Source of the DNA: Phaseolus vulgaris
Lineage: Eukaryota > Streptophyta > Magnoliopsida > Fabales > Fabaceae
Reading direction: 5' to 3'
NCBI RefSeq assembly: GCF_000499845.2
Contig: NC_023758.2
Span: 23,115,366-23,179,365, forward strand
Length of the DNA stretch: 64,000 nucleotides
The position numbers were made by a program, and so were the translations under genes. Positions 13,500 through 24,445 of the stretch are shown piece by piece. The notes beneath the pieces are model-generated. The model searched no databases. It worked only from the letters and a program-made list of their open reading frames with translations, and was not told the DNA's origin. How positions within the stretch are numbered: the first letter of the stretch is position 1; every line of letters begins with the position of its first letter.

Positions 13500-14598
13500 T
13501 GATAAGTGCTTAATTTCAGTAATATTTCATATTAAAATATAGGCACTTATGAGGATTTATTGTTAATTTACATATACAAATAATCCCTAATTTACGAATT
13601 TATACTTTTTTTACATTTTTATGAGCTTTATTTGAATAAGAGCATTTTATTCCCAAATTTGGTGTTAATTGGAGATTTCTAGGAAAGATTGAAAATTTGG
13701 AATAAAGGAGAATAATTTGAGCTAAAAAGATAAAGCCAGAAGGTCCCATAATGGAAAAAGATGAAAAGAAAGATTGAAACTTTTTTATGTTTTATCATTT
13801 AGCCCATTAGCGCGACACAGGAAACAACCTAACCCTAGAAAACTAGGATAAATAGGGGGCTAGAGGCACAACCCTAGGGTGCCAGATTGAGAGGAAAACA
13901 CCATAGAGTGAATTGTAACCAATTGGGAGAATGGAAGGTTCTAGAAGTATGCATAGCTAATTCTACCCTTTGGGATGAGTAATCTGCTCAAACTCTTATG
14001 TATTGAGGTGATATCTTATTATATATTAATATTCAGTTCTTGATTGATTATTGGTATTGTTGTTTTACTTTTAACTTTCCGTGACAAATTGAGAATCTTA
14101 AATCTGACCGAGAGGTATTTTTAGAGTTTGGACCTAAACATCAATACTTGGCATATTTGAGTGTTAGAGATAGACTTGAAATGTTAATTGCCATTAACGT
14201 CGTCTGAGTGTGATTCTAAGTTGTTTTTATAAATATGCGAGAGATCGATATTTAGGAAACATTCTTAAGGATTTTAATGTGAGAGATCAATGAATTTTCT
14301 ACGGGCATCAATTTCAATCAAAGAACTTAATATTGACATGCTAATCAAAATACTTGAGAGTGAGAAAGATGAAACTAATCCTTATTTTTTCAATTGAAAC
14401 AACTAATTCATTTTCTGTTTTCTTATTGATCAGTGCCACCACAATTAATTCATTCAAAACTCTCTTTTAATTGTCCTGTTTTTATATTTAGCGATTATTG
14501 TACTCAATAATGCATTGTTCCTTGTGGGATCGATATCCATCCTTAGGGACAATTATTACTTCTGACAAACGCGGTGCACTTACACTAAAAAGTCATTA
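13500..14598 (+). repeat. 3' LTR of LARD-like element
   Basis: 1099 bp, starts TGATAAGTGCTTAATTTC and ends AAAAAGTCATTA. It keeps the block ttccttgtgggatcgatatc near 14518 that the 5' LTR has lost. Confidence 0.9.
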
Positions 14599-14603
14599 GT
14601 GCT
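14599..14603. repeat. Target site duplication GTGCT, right copy
   Basis: Pairs with 9295-9299. Confidence 0.9.
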
Positions 14604-15515
14604 ACGTCGAGAGCCTCCGGGTGGAGCCTTTAAGGGCCGACACCTCTCCCCTCAGGGTGAGAAAGTCCTCCCGAAAGGACCGCTCCCCCAGGAAGGACCG
14701 ACCAAGGAAGATCGAGCCAACCGTGGCGCTGGTAGACCTCGATCCCCGGGCGACCGAGGACAGGCTAGAGGCGAGAGAGGAGCTGAGGAGAGTTCCCGTC
14801 CTCGACGAAGAGCACAACACGGCTGTAGGAACAGCCTTGGCAGCGACCGAGGCCGAGATCATGCATGTCGCGCTGAAAAAGAATATCGACATGTTCGCAT
14901 GGACGTCGGCCGACATGCCGGGAGTGAGCCCGGATGTCATCACCCATCGATTGTCAATATTCAAGGAAGCCCGCCCGATCTCCCAAAAGAAGAGGGACTT
15001 GGGCGACGAAAAGCGACTTGCGGCGAAGGAGGAGGCCGGCAAGCTCCTGTCGGTCGGGTTCATAAGGGAGGCCCGATACACGACATGGCTAGTCAACGTC
15101 GTCATAGTCACCAAACCGAACGGTAATTGAAGGATGTGTGTCGACTACAGAAACATCAACATCGCATGTCTGAAGGACACCTACCCTCTCCCAAACATTG
15201 ACCGACTGGTGGACGGGGCGGCCGACCACAAAATTATGAGCTTTCTAGACGCTTACTCTGGCTATAACCTGATAAGCATGCACCCCAGAGACAAGGAGAA
15301 AATGGCCTTCATGACGGTCGACGCCAACTACTATTACGAGGTCATGTCATTCGGTCTCAAGAACGCAAGGGCGACCTACCAGCGCCTCATGGACAAAATA
15401 TTCAAAGGCCTAATCGGTCGGACGGTAGAAGTGTACGTGGACGACATAGTCGTAAAGTCCGACTCCTAAGGAGAGTCAACATGAAGCTCAACCCCGAAAA
15501 ATGTACTTTCTTTAT
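14604..15515 (+). pseudogene. Ty3/Gypsy reverse transcriptase part, truncated
   Basis: Continues the gag-protease frame after the nested element. Residues read HVALKKNIDMFAWTSADMPG, a typical linker before RT, then the RT palm with MCVDYRNINIACLKDTYPLP, FLDAYSGYN and the catalytic YVDDIVVKSDS at about 15434-15466. A TGA at 15128-15130 fits a Trp codon changed by G to A. After the TAA at 15467 a piece reading MKLNPEKCTF (15481-15510) lies in another frame, with roughly 15-20 expected residues missing between. RNase H, integrase and the 3' LTR are absent, so the element was truncated by deletion. Confidence 0.85.
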
Positions 15516-17815
15516 TGCAAACCTTAAAAATGTTAAAAAAATTATACAGGTGGACACCTTTCTTTATTTTCCGGAATAGACCTATTCACTAAAGCATAAG
15601 GGAATTCGGTTTTTCGAAAACCAAATTTCCAACGCTTTTACGTTTTTGGTTTAAAAAAGGACTCTAGGTGAATGAAGAACTGCACCCAAAAAAATAATAA
15701 AAATCCCAGATACTATTCCGGAAAAAAAATTCTAAAAATGTATATAAAAAAATTGAAAAGTTATCACACAGAAAACACTGTTTTGAACCGAGTTTACACA
15801 TGAAATGGGTTATATCTGGGCTTTTACTAATTACACTCCCCTAATGAATATTTACACCACTTTCCTTTATTATTTTTGAAACTCTAAAATGTTTTGTCCA
15901 ACAAAGGTATGAACTCTAAACCTTATTGTATTCCCCCAATTCTGATTGTTTCTCTTGACGCTTACCAATTTTCTATTTTCTCTCTATTGAAGATACACGC
16001 TTTTACCTTAATTTTGTTTCAATGTGATTTTATTGAATTTATTTTTTCGTACAAAATATTTTTTTTAAATTCTTCATTCAGTATGCATACAAATAACTTG
16101 ATTTTTGTATTCGTTTTAGAAAGAATGTACTTCTGACAGCAGTTCTAGAAAAATACCTTTTTAAATGTTTAGAAAAGTATTTTTGTGAAATTATTCCAAA
16201 AGTTAATTTTCATACAATTTACTTTCTTTCTTCTATTAACTTTTTAAATTTTTTTCTTCTTGTAGGTGGACATCAAACACAGTGTTAATAACATGTTTGA
16301 GAAAGAGAATAAAAAGTTATTATGTAAATTAAGTTCTAAAAAAGAAAGAGTAAGGGATTGTAGATAAAAAGAAGTAGTGTCCTCACAAAATCCAATCTAA
16401 ATCCAAATTCAAATAAATGAAGTGGATTTAAAATTCATATCTATTTTAACTAAATAATTAGCATGGACCCACTCGACTCGACATCAGCCCTAGCCCGATC
16501 GTCTGGATATCGGTCTGGACGACTTAGCTTGACATGGACTTGGACCGACTTTGTTGAACCTGAGCCTGAATTGTCTTGGCTCAACCTGGATTAGGCCAAG
16601 TCAAAATCCAACCCAAAATGCAATTTGGATAATCTATCCAATCTATATTTATTTCATATCCAATTAAATGGATTGAATTTAAAATCCAAAAATATGGATT
16701 GTATTTAAAATTCAAAAATAAGAATTTGGATTTGAAATAAATAATTGGATTAAAACTAATATGAATTTGGATAATTATGGATTGGATTTTGTAATTTGGA
16801 TTTTTTTTTTCACCCAAACCTTATGTTTCTTTTTTGTTCTGTAGTCTATAGTGGCAGTTATTGAACGGTTAATTCTGATCAAAGACACTGGCCTGAGAAA
16901 TCCCTGGTTCAATAATGTCCAATACCTATATGCGTGGTCTGAGCTGACACTTTTTCAAGCTAGGATTTGACCATTGTCTTCAATGGGTATTACCTTGGTG
17001 AGGCATATGTATCAATAGATCTTTTGTTTGACTAGTTAAAATTAGTTAAAATTTAAATCTATGTTGTTGAGAAGCTGCTCGGAACTTGCAGTGATCGACG
17101 ATGGGAGTATATACAATCTCTGGGCAGGTCTAATTCTTGGTTCCACTTTCCAAAGTCCAGTCAATATTGGAAGTTAGCAATATTTTATTCTTGTCAAAAT
17201 ACAGTGCGATGATAGAAATGGGTTGAACAGGTCCAGCTCTAGCGTTGGACACTTTGGACCACCATCTATTTATTCCCTACTTTCTATTCACCCCGAAAGA
17301 GGACCAATCATTCAAACTGATCAATTATTCTCTCTTCACTCTTTTTCCATACGCTCTAGCCAGCCAAGAATAGTAAACTACCACAGCCAACAAAACCTGC
17401 AACACTTTTCAATCTACTTTCAGGTAAAAAATTACCTCAAAAAGTGAAATGTTCTAGTGTTGCTTCAACAGTTGTGTATGGTCTCAGTTAACACTTAATT
17501 ATAAAAGAAAAATACTTAATTATGAGAAAAGTAGGAGAGAGCGTAATGATAATAATTCAAAACCACTCATAATTTCTCTTACGTGACCACCTTACATTAC
17601 AGTTATGTTCAGCTTAGAATTGAACCTCAGATTGAGATCTATGGAGAGTAAGTAACAGAGGGAATAGTAGAAGAGATGGATGGGGAAAAAACAAGTATGT
17701 AAGTGAGTATGTGTACAGAATGAGGAGAATGATGGAAGAAAAAAAGAATGAGTGAATATGGGGGAAAAAACTTTACAAATTGCAATGAAAACAAGGTAGC
17801 ATTGGTGTTTGGCTG
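15516..17815. other. Intergenic DNA downstream of ARO, with one inverted-repeat patch
   Basis: No gene recognised. Positions 16385-16805 contain an imperfect inverted repeat (caaaatccaatctaaatcca on the left; tgaatttggataattatgga then ttggattttg on the right) around a GC-richer block at 16465-16600 with repeated cga/gac words. This may be a decayed MITE. The last few hundred bases should include the 3' UTR of ARO. Confidence 0.4.
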
Positions 17816-19801
17816 CTAGTGATGTAAATGTAGTTGATGGGATCCTCTGGGACCTCTGGACTGGTAAAGCTCCAATCTGCTCTTGGAATCGAGCAAAAGG
17901 GCCTCGAGTATTTGGTTATGGGCAACGGAGGATTGTTTGGAGGCCCATTCAATGACTCCGAGGACTTCAGCCTGAGCAAGTTCGTCGCTGTCGGGGACGT
18001 GCATTGCAATGTAGGAGAGCAGAAGCAGCGCCGGAATCTGAACCATCTCTTCTCCAAAATAGACCAGCTGAATCAAGTGTTTAGCCCCGCCGGCGCTAAT
18101 AATTGCCTTGGCGTGATCCACATGCAGGTAATTCTCGGTGCAAGCGAATTTCGCCAGTGCAATCGACGCCTCTCTTGTCACCTCGGCTTCCCTTTCGTCC
18201 AGAAGCCTCACCAACGGCCCAACCATCCTTGTCTCTGTGGCCTTGAACGTTCTCGCCAAATTCCCAATCGTCTTGATGCACGGTATCAGAAGGATTGAAT
18301 CCGAATCCGCCTTCTCCATTATCTTAACCACTTGATCAACCACGGCTTTGCAAGCGGGAGAGTTCGGCTTGAACGCCGATTTCCTCAATTCCGGATCTTT
18401 CTCTGACACCGCTGTAATCTCCATCACCGCCATCGCCGAATTGTACTTCACAGCCTCTGTTCCTTTCTCAAGGAGAACAGCAAAACACAACAAGGCTCGT
18501 GATTCGGTGATGCTACGGCAAATTGGCGAGTTACCTTTGGCCAATTGCCAGAGAGCCCTCGCTGCCATTTCCTTCATGTAAGCCTTAGTTCCAGGATCCT
18601 CCAGATCCCTTCCTTTCATGTTAATCCCCGAATGTGAATAGTTTCGCTGGTGACTCTGATTGTTGTTGCCCAGCTGAACATCAGTACCAACTCCATTACT
18701 CTTGTTCTGATTCGGATTGCTTTCGTTTCCTTGCTTGGTGGCAGCGTGCATTGCGATTGTGCTGGTGATTACTCTGTGGAGATTTCGAGGTCGTTCAACA
18801 AAGGGGTGCGGGATGCGTGTGGGAAGTTCAGCGTCGTGGTAGTGATTTTCCTTTGGGATATTAGCGTTGGTGGAGTTGGTCGTGGCGACGAGGACGGCGT
18901 GGATGGAATTGGGTTTCTTGCTGACAATAGCGTACTTACTGTGTTCCTCAACGGTTTCGAAAGCGAGGTGGCCAACGAGCAAGGTTACGATCTTGTGCTG
19001 AGCGAAAAGGTCCTGCGACTTTGGGTAATTCGCAGCGAGTTCCGACACCGCCCATGCCACCACACCTTGCACTTTCATAGGACCTTCTTTCAGGATCTTC
19101 GCCAGCACCGAGCACACCCCCACGTGGATCATGTGCTCCACGCTCTCAGGGTCACGCCCAAGCAGACCCACGGCACGTGCCGCATTCTCTTGCCCTTCGC
19201 TTTTCCCTTCCTTCAGAAGCTTCAGCAGCGGCCCCACTCCGCCCTCTTCGATTATCAGCTTCCCGTACCGCTGGCTGCCGCTCGCCAAGGAGACCAGCGA
19301 CGCCGCCGCGTCCGACCGCTCCTCCGCGGACCCCGTGTGGAGGACGGCGATCTGCTCCCAGATGAGGCAGAGGATCGGCTCGTTCGCGGCTATAGGAGGG
19401 AGCCCGCCGAGGTATTCGCCGCCAGCTTCCCCGGCCGAGACACGGAGGAGCCAGGAGATGTCGCCGATGGAGTTTTCAAGGTGGGAGGAGACCTTGCGGA
19501 AGGAGGCGCTGGGGTTGAGGGTGAACACGCGCTTCATGAGAGCGTTGCCGCGACACTTGAGGACCAGGGCTAGAGCCTTTTCGAGGACCTGTTCGGTTTC
19601 GTGGATGATGCGGCGCGTGGGACGCTCGTAGAGTTCGGAACTGGAACGCGCGGCCTGACGCAGCAGCGCCGCCAGCTTGTCCGTCTTGGACTTGAGCTCG
19701 GCACATTCCTGTTTGAAGGAAGTGGCCTCGTCGGCGGCTTTTGTGACTTGGTCCGCCAGCTGGATGGGTTTGGCCAATATTTGCTTGACTATGTCCCCCA
19801 T
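17816..19801 (-). CDS. ARO: ARMADILLO REPEAT ONLY (ARO) family protein
   Basis: Single-exon gene of 661 residues, similar in length to Arabidopsis ARO proteins (about 650-670). It starts MGDIVKQILAKPIQLADQV and has no signal peptide or membrane segment. Residues 1-120 form the helical N-terminal domain typical of AROs. Armadillo-type repeats run from about 145 to 295 (EERSDAAASLVSLASGSQRY, GQENAARAVGLLGRDPES, VQGVVAWAVSELAANYPKS). An Asn/His/Ser-rich linker spans about 300-400. A second armadillo block spans 400-650 (KEMAARALWQLAKGNSPICR, LLIPCIKTIGNLARTF). It ends GSHQLHLHH. In Arabidopsis, AROs are cytosolic or cell-cortex proteins that confine Rho-GTPase signalling during polar growth of root hairs, pollen tubes and trichomes (family knowledge). 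Which ARO this is cannot be told. The frame is intact and much more GC-rich than its surroundings, so it is probably functional. Confidence 0.93.
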   Translation of the reverse strand: MGDIVKQILAKPIQLADQVTKAADEATSFKQECAELKSKTDKLAALLRQAARSSSELYERPTRRIIHETEQVLEKALALVLKCRGNALMKRVFTLNPSASFRKVSSHLENSIGDISWLLRVSAGEAGGEYLGGLPPIAANEPILCLIWEQIAVLHTGSAEERSDAAASLVSLASGSQRYGKLIIEEGGVGPLLKLLKEGKSEGQENAARAVGLLGRDPESVEHMIHVGVCSVLAKILKEGPMKVQGVVAWAVSELAANYPKSQDLFAQHKIVTLLVGHLAFETVEEHSKYAIVSKKPNSIHAVLVATTNSTNANIPKENHYHDAELPTRIPHPFVERPRNLHRVITSTIAMHAATKQGNESNPNQNKSNGVGTDVQLGNNNQSHQRNYSHSGINMKGRDLEDPGTKAYMKEMAARALWQLAKGNSPICRSITESRALLCFAVLLEKGTEAVKYNSAMAVMEITAVSEKDPELRKSAFKPNSPACKAVVDQVVKIMEKADSDSILLIPCIKTIGNLARTFKATETRMVGPLVRLLDEREAEVTREASIALAKFACTENYLHVDHAKAIISAGGAKHLIQLVYFGEEMVQIPALLLLSYIAMHVPDSDELAQAEVLGVIEWASKQSSVAHNQILEALLLDSKSRLELYQSRGPRGSHQLHLHH

Positions 19802-19989
19802 GGAAGCAATAGGAAAATGAAAAGAATATGAAATGGTCTGGAATTGGATCGGATTCTTCTATTCACCCTAAAAACGTAATGAATGGGTTTTTATGGTTGG
19901 GATTTAATGAGAAGCAGACGCAGAATCTGAAGAAGTAGAAGTTATTTTACGAGGTCAAACGCAAACACGCCCTTCCAATCTCACTCCTC

Positions 19990-19997
19990 TTTTTATA
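19990..19997 (-). promoter_or_regulatory. TATA box of ARO gene
   Basis: On the minus strand the sequence reads TATAAAAAG, about 190 bp before the ATG. That leaves room for a 5' UTR of roughly 150-160 nt. It is the best TATA match in the upstream region. Confidence 0.65.
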
Positions 19998-22076
19998 AAC
20001 AAACCCGGTCTCGCTTCTCGTTAACTGTGACAACCACACACGTCCTTTTCTTTCCTTATTTCCTTACTCTTTCTCTTTCTTTTTTTCGTGCTTTTGAAGT
20101 TTAATCTTAACCTAAAAAGGAATCTACCCTCTCAATCAGAGAGATTCACAGCTGCCTTTTCCCACAAAATCTGTACTACGTACTCAACAACTACCGCACG
20201 TACCAACATGCACTTTCCCTTTTTTCTAATCTATTTTTCTTCTCATTTCAGTTTGTAAGGATTCATCCTTCACTTATTTCTTCTTAATTTATGGCAACGG
20301 GTAACTATGATTCACTTGTACCTTCAATCCAGGTTAAAAAAATACGTTTTGGACCCTTCAATCCAACAACCACTACTTCAAATATGTTCTAGATTTTAAA
20401 TCGTAATCTAACTTCTTTTATGGCTCAAATATTCTTACATCCTAACATCTTCTACAACACCCATTTTCTTATCCCTTTGTGCTCTTACCGGAAAGGAATA
20501 AAAGTACTTCCGGTAGGTGAATTTTAATTGATTGGATTTGATGGATTACTTTATTTTAAGGATTCGCAAGCTTAAATGATGAAAGTGAAGTGTATTTATT
20601 AGTAAGAGACTTTTTACGCTTCTATAATAATATCTAAATAGTAAATAAATGAAAAATATTAAGTGAATAGATAATACTTTCTAGAATGATTTATAAGTTT
20701 AAGTAGTTAGTATAAAATCTCGAATAATTGATATGATTATAAGTAATAAATGTGATTTTTTTATAGTTGTGCGAGTTCTATGGAAAGGTCGGTCATTCTG
20801 TTAATATATTTGGATTTTTTGAAGTATCTGTTTGAGAGGATAATCGGTGTGAATAACATGTTAAAGCTTATTAAATAATGTCTTAGAATTCAGATGAAAA
20901 GACTAAAGTGAGAATAAGTTTCTCGATAAATGGATATCTTTCTTCAGTTGATTTAGAGTTTGGTTGGTGAAATAAGCAAGACATTGTTTCTTGACTGAGC
21001 ATACCACCGAGTATGATACTATCAAGTAAAGAATAAGAGAGTAATGTTGTGGAGGACTTACCAAGGTAGGTAGCGAAGCAATGTCTTGCTTAATTTGGAG
21101 AAACATCTCCTCCTATTCCAATCAAACTTAGTGGTTCCTTTAACAACCAAAAAAATGGTTTGGACTTCTCAGTCAACTTATGTATAAATTTGGAAAGTGT
21201 TACGAGCTTCCCATTTATTCTATAGGACAATTTAAATACACCATCCTCCCTTAACTATCTAAAACGCATTTTAAGGACAAAATTGTGATGAAGCTCTGAA
21301 CTCCAAAACAAACAATACCTCAAATACGGTGATTAACCCTAGTGATGTCATATCAATAGACTTGAGGTCGGAACATTGGCGCAATTTGTGGGAATTGAAA
21401 AGTGGTTCCTAAGAGGAATTTTCATTCCCTTGGTCCTCGACTGGGGGGCATGTTTCAGTACTCCCAATAGTCTCACATCGCCTAAGAGTCGAGATCAAGG
21501 GCAACTTAAATACACCCTCCTCCCTTAACCCTATGAGAAGCCTTTTAAGAACAAAATCTGACGAAGTTTCGAGCTTCAAAGCGGACAATACCTCGAATTT
21601 GATGTTTGACCTTAATGATTAGTGATGTCATCTTAACAGAGTTGAGGTCAATAGTCATATTTTAGTATTTAAAAATATTAAAAAACTCATTAATCAATTT
21701 ATGATTAGTTTTAAATATCAAAATATATAAATAGTTAAATATATGTTTTTATTAATCTTTTTTTTTTGTTTATTATTTTTCGTATAATTTATAGTAGTTG
21801 CACAATATCCCGACCTCTTTGAATGCTCTGATTTACTTGCACAATGTCCTTGGTCAGATTGCATAAATGCTCCAATTATATTACAGAATAAGATTTTATG
21901 AAAAGATACTATAATATGCCACATTAAAACCTGGAGAAACCAGTGAGAGTATTTTTTGCAGGTGGAACCCCCTCTTTCCTTGACAGTTGAATCTTTAGAG
22001 CTTGAAGGGAGATCACTCGGATCCCGACAGACCTCATCTCGACGAGAACATTAACCATAAGTGAGTTTAAAGGGTT
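19998..22076. other. Intergenic DNA upstream of ARO
   Basis: Contains the distal ARO promoter region and no recognisable gene. A diverged direct repeat lies at 21225-21370 and 21500-21650 and shares aatacacc-ctcctcccttaa, gacaatacctc and agtgatgtcat words. The motif ccaatagtctcacatcgcct near 21465 is typical of dispersed legume repeats, from memory. Confidence 0.4.
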
Positions 22077-22430
22077 TTTGACCATTCTAGGGTTATTTTT
22101 TTTGCTTTTACCAAAATGGGGTCCGTTTAAAAGAAATTACAAATTTAAGCAAGTCGTGCCAATTCGGCACGACTTCATATGCACAAATCGTCCCAATTTG
22201 ACACGACTCTGTCATGTCATATTGAAGTCGTGCCAACTTGACACGACTTCTGCCATGTCATAATTTTTTTTTTAATTTTTAATGTTTATATATTGGGTAG
22301 TAAGTTATGTAATGTTAAAAATTAATTTGATACATAATTTTATAAGAGTGTTAAATTTAAGGAACAAAAAATTGGATAATCGTGTATGGATCATGTTTGA
22401 ATTGAATGAATAAATACATAGATAAACGTG
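22077..22430 (+). repeat. Terminal-repeat-like sequence, copy A
   Basis: Begins gggtttttgaccattctagg near 22073 and runs to the repeated gtatggatcat word. It contains three short palindromes, 37-38 bp apart, of the type AAGTCGTGCC...GGCACGACTT at about 22150, 22188 and 22226, followed by ttatatattgggtagtaagt. Copies: B at 22985-23320 (inverted) and C at 24086-24445 (direct). Confidence 0.75.
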
Positions 22431-22431
22431 T

Positions 22432-22740
22432 ATGGATCATCTTCGCCACCTCTCACTTCATTCTCCACACCATCAGATTCCTTACACGTATAACTTTTTA
22501 CCTTCTCCTTCGGGTACTTTTTCCACTCCACCAAATATATTTGGAACTTCGGCATTCACCCCTCTTTCTGCACATAATCCAACATCATCCATGCACTATC
22601 GACCCACAATTCCCTCACCAGCATCTCATAATGAAGCCAATAACAACGATGATGAACATATCGCAGATGATCTTCTTCCACGAAGACCTCAACGACAAAT
22701 ACGAAGACCACATTGTGGCACGTCTTCCCATAAATAATTT
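22432..22740 (+). pseudogene. C-terminal piece of a plant-mobile-domain (MAIN-like) type protein
   Basis: An open frame of 101 codons, rich in Pro, Ser and His, ends in an Arg-rich tail reading PRRPQRQIRRPHCGTSSHK. Similar short basic CGT-type tails are found on plant mobile domain (MAIN-like) proteins, some of which travel in transposons. The upstream domain is absent, and the frame starts within a few bases of the inner edge of copy A. I read it as the last part of a transposon-carried gene trapped between inverted repeats. The family call rests mainly on the tail. Confidence 0.4.
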
Positions 22741-22984
22741 ACTTATAATTCAACTTTATATTTTTATTTTATATCTCGTAATGAATCTACTAATTTGTTT
22801 AGTTCTAATTAATTTCCTCTCATCATTACGTGTTCTGTAAAATCATTACTTCTCAAGCTATTTATTTTGCAAATTCACAACAATAATTCTCTATTTATTT
22901 TTCAAATACAATAATTTTTCATTTATCTATTTATTTCCAAATTCAATAACAATTTTCTTCATTTTTTAATTAATCAAATAATCA

Positions 22985-23320
22985 AGTTATTGTATTACAT
23001 TACCGTCAAACATGATCCATACACGATTATTTTTGTTCCTTAAAACTAACACTCTTACAAAATTATGTATCAAATTAATTTTTAACATTACATAACTTAC
23101 TACCCAATATATAAACAATGAAATTTTAAAAAAATAAAAATATATGGCATGGCAGAAGTGGACTTCAGTATGACATGGCAGAAGTCGTGCCAAGTTGACA
23201 CGATTTGTGCATATGAAGTCGTGCCAATTCGACATGATTTGCCTAAATTTGTATTTTTTTAACGGATCCCATTTTGGTAAAAAGCAAAAAAAAAATAACC
23301 CCATGATGGTCAAAAATCCT
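22985..23320 (-). repeat. Terminal-repeat-like sequence, copy B (inverted)
   Basis: Reverse complement of copy A: on the minus strand it starts ggatttttgaccatcatggg and ends with gtatggatcatgtttgac. It retains two recognisable palindromes and a damaged one. Together with copy A it brackets a 0.55-kb interior, giving an element of about 1.25 kb with terminal repeats of about 330 bp. I saw no clear 9-bp target duplication. Confidence 0.75.
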
Positions 23321-23520
23321 ATTTAGAATCTAAATAATTGGTAATTAAAACCTTGATAGTTAATTAGAAAACAATTTAGAAACTATTTATCAATAATAGA
23401 AATTAATTTAGAAACTAATAATTTTTTTAGTCTTTAAAATATCTCTAATTTAATCATTATAGCAACTAATTATTTTTAGTGTCTAAAATTGATTTTTATT
23501 TAATGATTTTTTTGTCCCAT
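23321..23520. mobile_element. Fold-back MITE, right half only
   Basis: Matches the centre and right arm of the copies at 5931 and 49725 (gaatctaaataattggtaat, agaaattaatttagaaacta, gattttttt). It begins exactly where copy B ends, so the left half was lost or replaced when the other element inserted. Confidence 0.55.
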
Positions 23521-24085
23521 GAAAATATGACAATTTTTAAGCAAGAAAATATTGATGTGGAGGAAGTTTTCTACGTGGCCCATTAAAGATCTGAACATGG
23601 ATGAAATCCAAATTATCCAACATTAATTTTGCTTTTTTTTATTAGTTAATGGACCCATATCTATGCTTAAAAATGTGTATATAGTTTGGGAAGTACTGCC
23701 TACGTGCTTGGCTGAATCATCCAATATAATTTATACTTTGCTGCAATCTTTTCGTGTCTTTTTTAGTGTTCTATGACAGTTCTACGTTTGTTACTGCTTT
23801 TGCTCTGTCTTAATTGTCTGGAAAAGGTATATCTGCGTGGACGTTTTGTAGGTGTATTACGCTGAAGAGGTTGAGTATAGTTAAGTTTTGGTCCCATACA
23901 CTTATGGGTAACAAATCTTAAGCCACCGGAAAATATGCAATGCTGCAAGACATTTACGCATGACAAGGGAACCATGTTGTTTTATTGTTTTATGTAATTA
24001 TCTGTTTTGGTCAATCACTTAGCAGTTCTGAGTTATGTATCAAAAATCAATTTTTTTTTTTAGACATGTATAAATTACTTACTTA
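23521..24085. other. Intergenic spacer
   Basis: No gene or repeat recognised. An open frame at 23763-23975 has no family signature. Confidence 0.4.
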
Positions 24086-24445
24086 TGGGGATTTTTGACC
24101 ATCATGGTTTTTTTTTTTTTTTTACTGAAATGGGATCCGTTTAAAAAAAATTACAAATTTAGGCAAGTCGTGTCAATTTGACACGACTTCATATGCACAA
24201 ATCGTCTCAATTAGATACGACTCTGTCATGTCATACTGAAGTCGTGCCAACTTGGCACAACTTCTGCCACGTCATAATTTTTATTTTTATTTTAATTTTA
24301 TTGTTTATATATTGGGTAGTAAGTTATGTAATGTTAAAAACTAATTTGATACATAATTTTTTAAGAGTGTTAGTTTTAAGGAACAAAAATTTGGATAATC
24401 GGGTATGGATCATGTTTGAATTGAATGAATAAATACATAGATAAA
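24086..24445 (+). repeat. Terminal-repeat-like sequence, copy C (direct)
   Basis: Same start (gggatttttgaccatcatgg) and same order of palindromes as copy A, and the match extends through gaatgaataaatacatagat at the inner end. There is no matching inverted partner to its right, so it is a solitary end or a fragment. Confidence 0.75.

Larger units (their letters stand above)
9300..14598 (+). mobile_element. Non-autonomous LTR element (LARD-like), nested in Gypsy element
   Basis: 5.3-kb element with LTRs at 9300-10327 and 13500-14598, a primer binding site at 10334-10351, a polypurine tract at 13488-13499 and the 5-bp target duplication GTGCT. The 3.2-kb interior has no gag, protease, RT or integrase. 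It holds a T-rich leader with 95-bp tandem repeats, then AT-rich DNA without a long reading frame. The primer site (TGGCGCCGTTGTCGGGGA) and the words near the 3' end (cttgaggacaaacaa, then ttggggagag) resemble Athila-type Gypsy elements. That suggests a large retrotransposon derivative that borrowed enzymes from an autonomous relative. Removing it with one target copy restores the host frame exactly. Confidence 0.9.

Noticed and set aside
14599..15126. Alternative frames (plus 175 codons, minus 170 codons) over the Gypsy pol piece
   Set aside because: Shadows of the frame that carries recognisable RT motifs.
18650..19573. 307-codon open frame on the plus strand across the ARO gene, with others at 17834, 19131 and 19601
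   Set aside because: These are antisense shadows of the GC-rich ARO coding sequence. Only the minus-strand frame has armadillo repeats and family ends.
21225..21650. Pair of LTRs of a small element
   Set aside because: The two blocks are direct but diverged, without TG...CA ends, primer site or target duplication.
22077..23320. Copies A and B as a complete Mutator element
   Set aside because: The terminal repeats are inverted, but I could not find a matching 9-bp duplication (flanks gagtttaaa and tatttagaa differ), so the class is left open.
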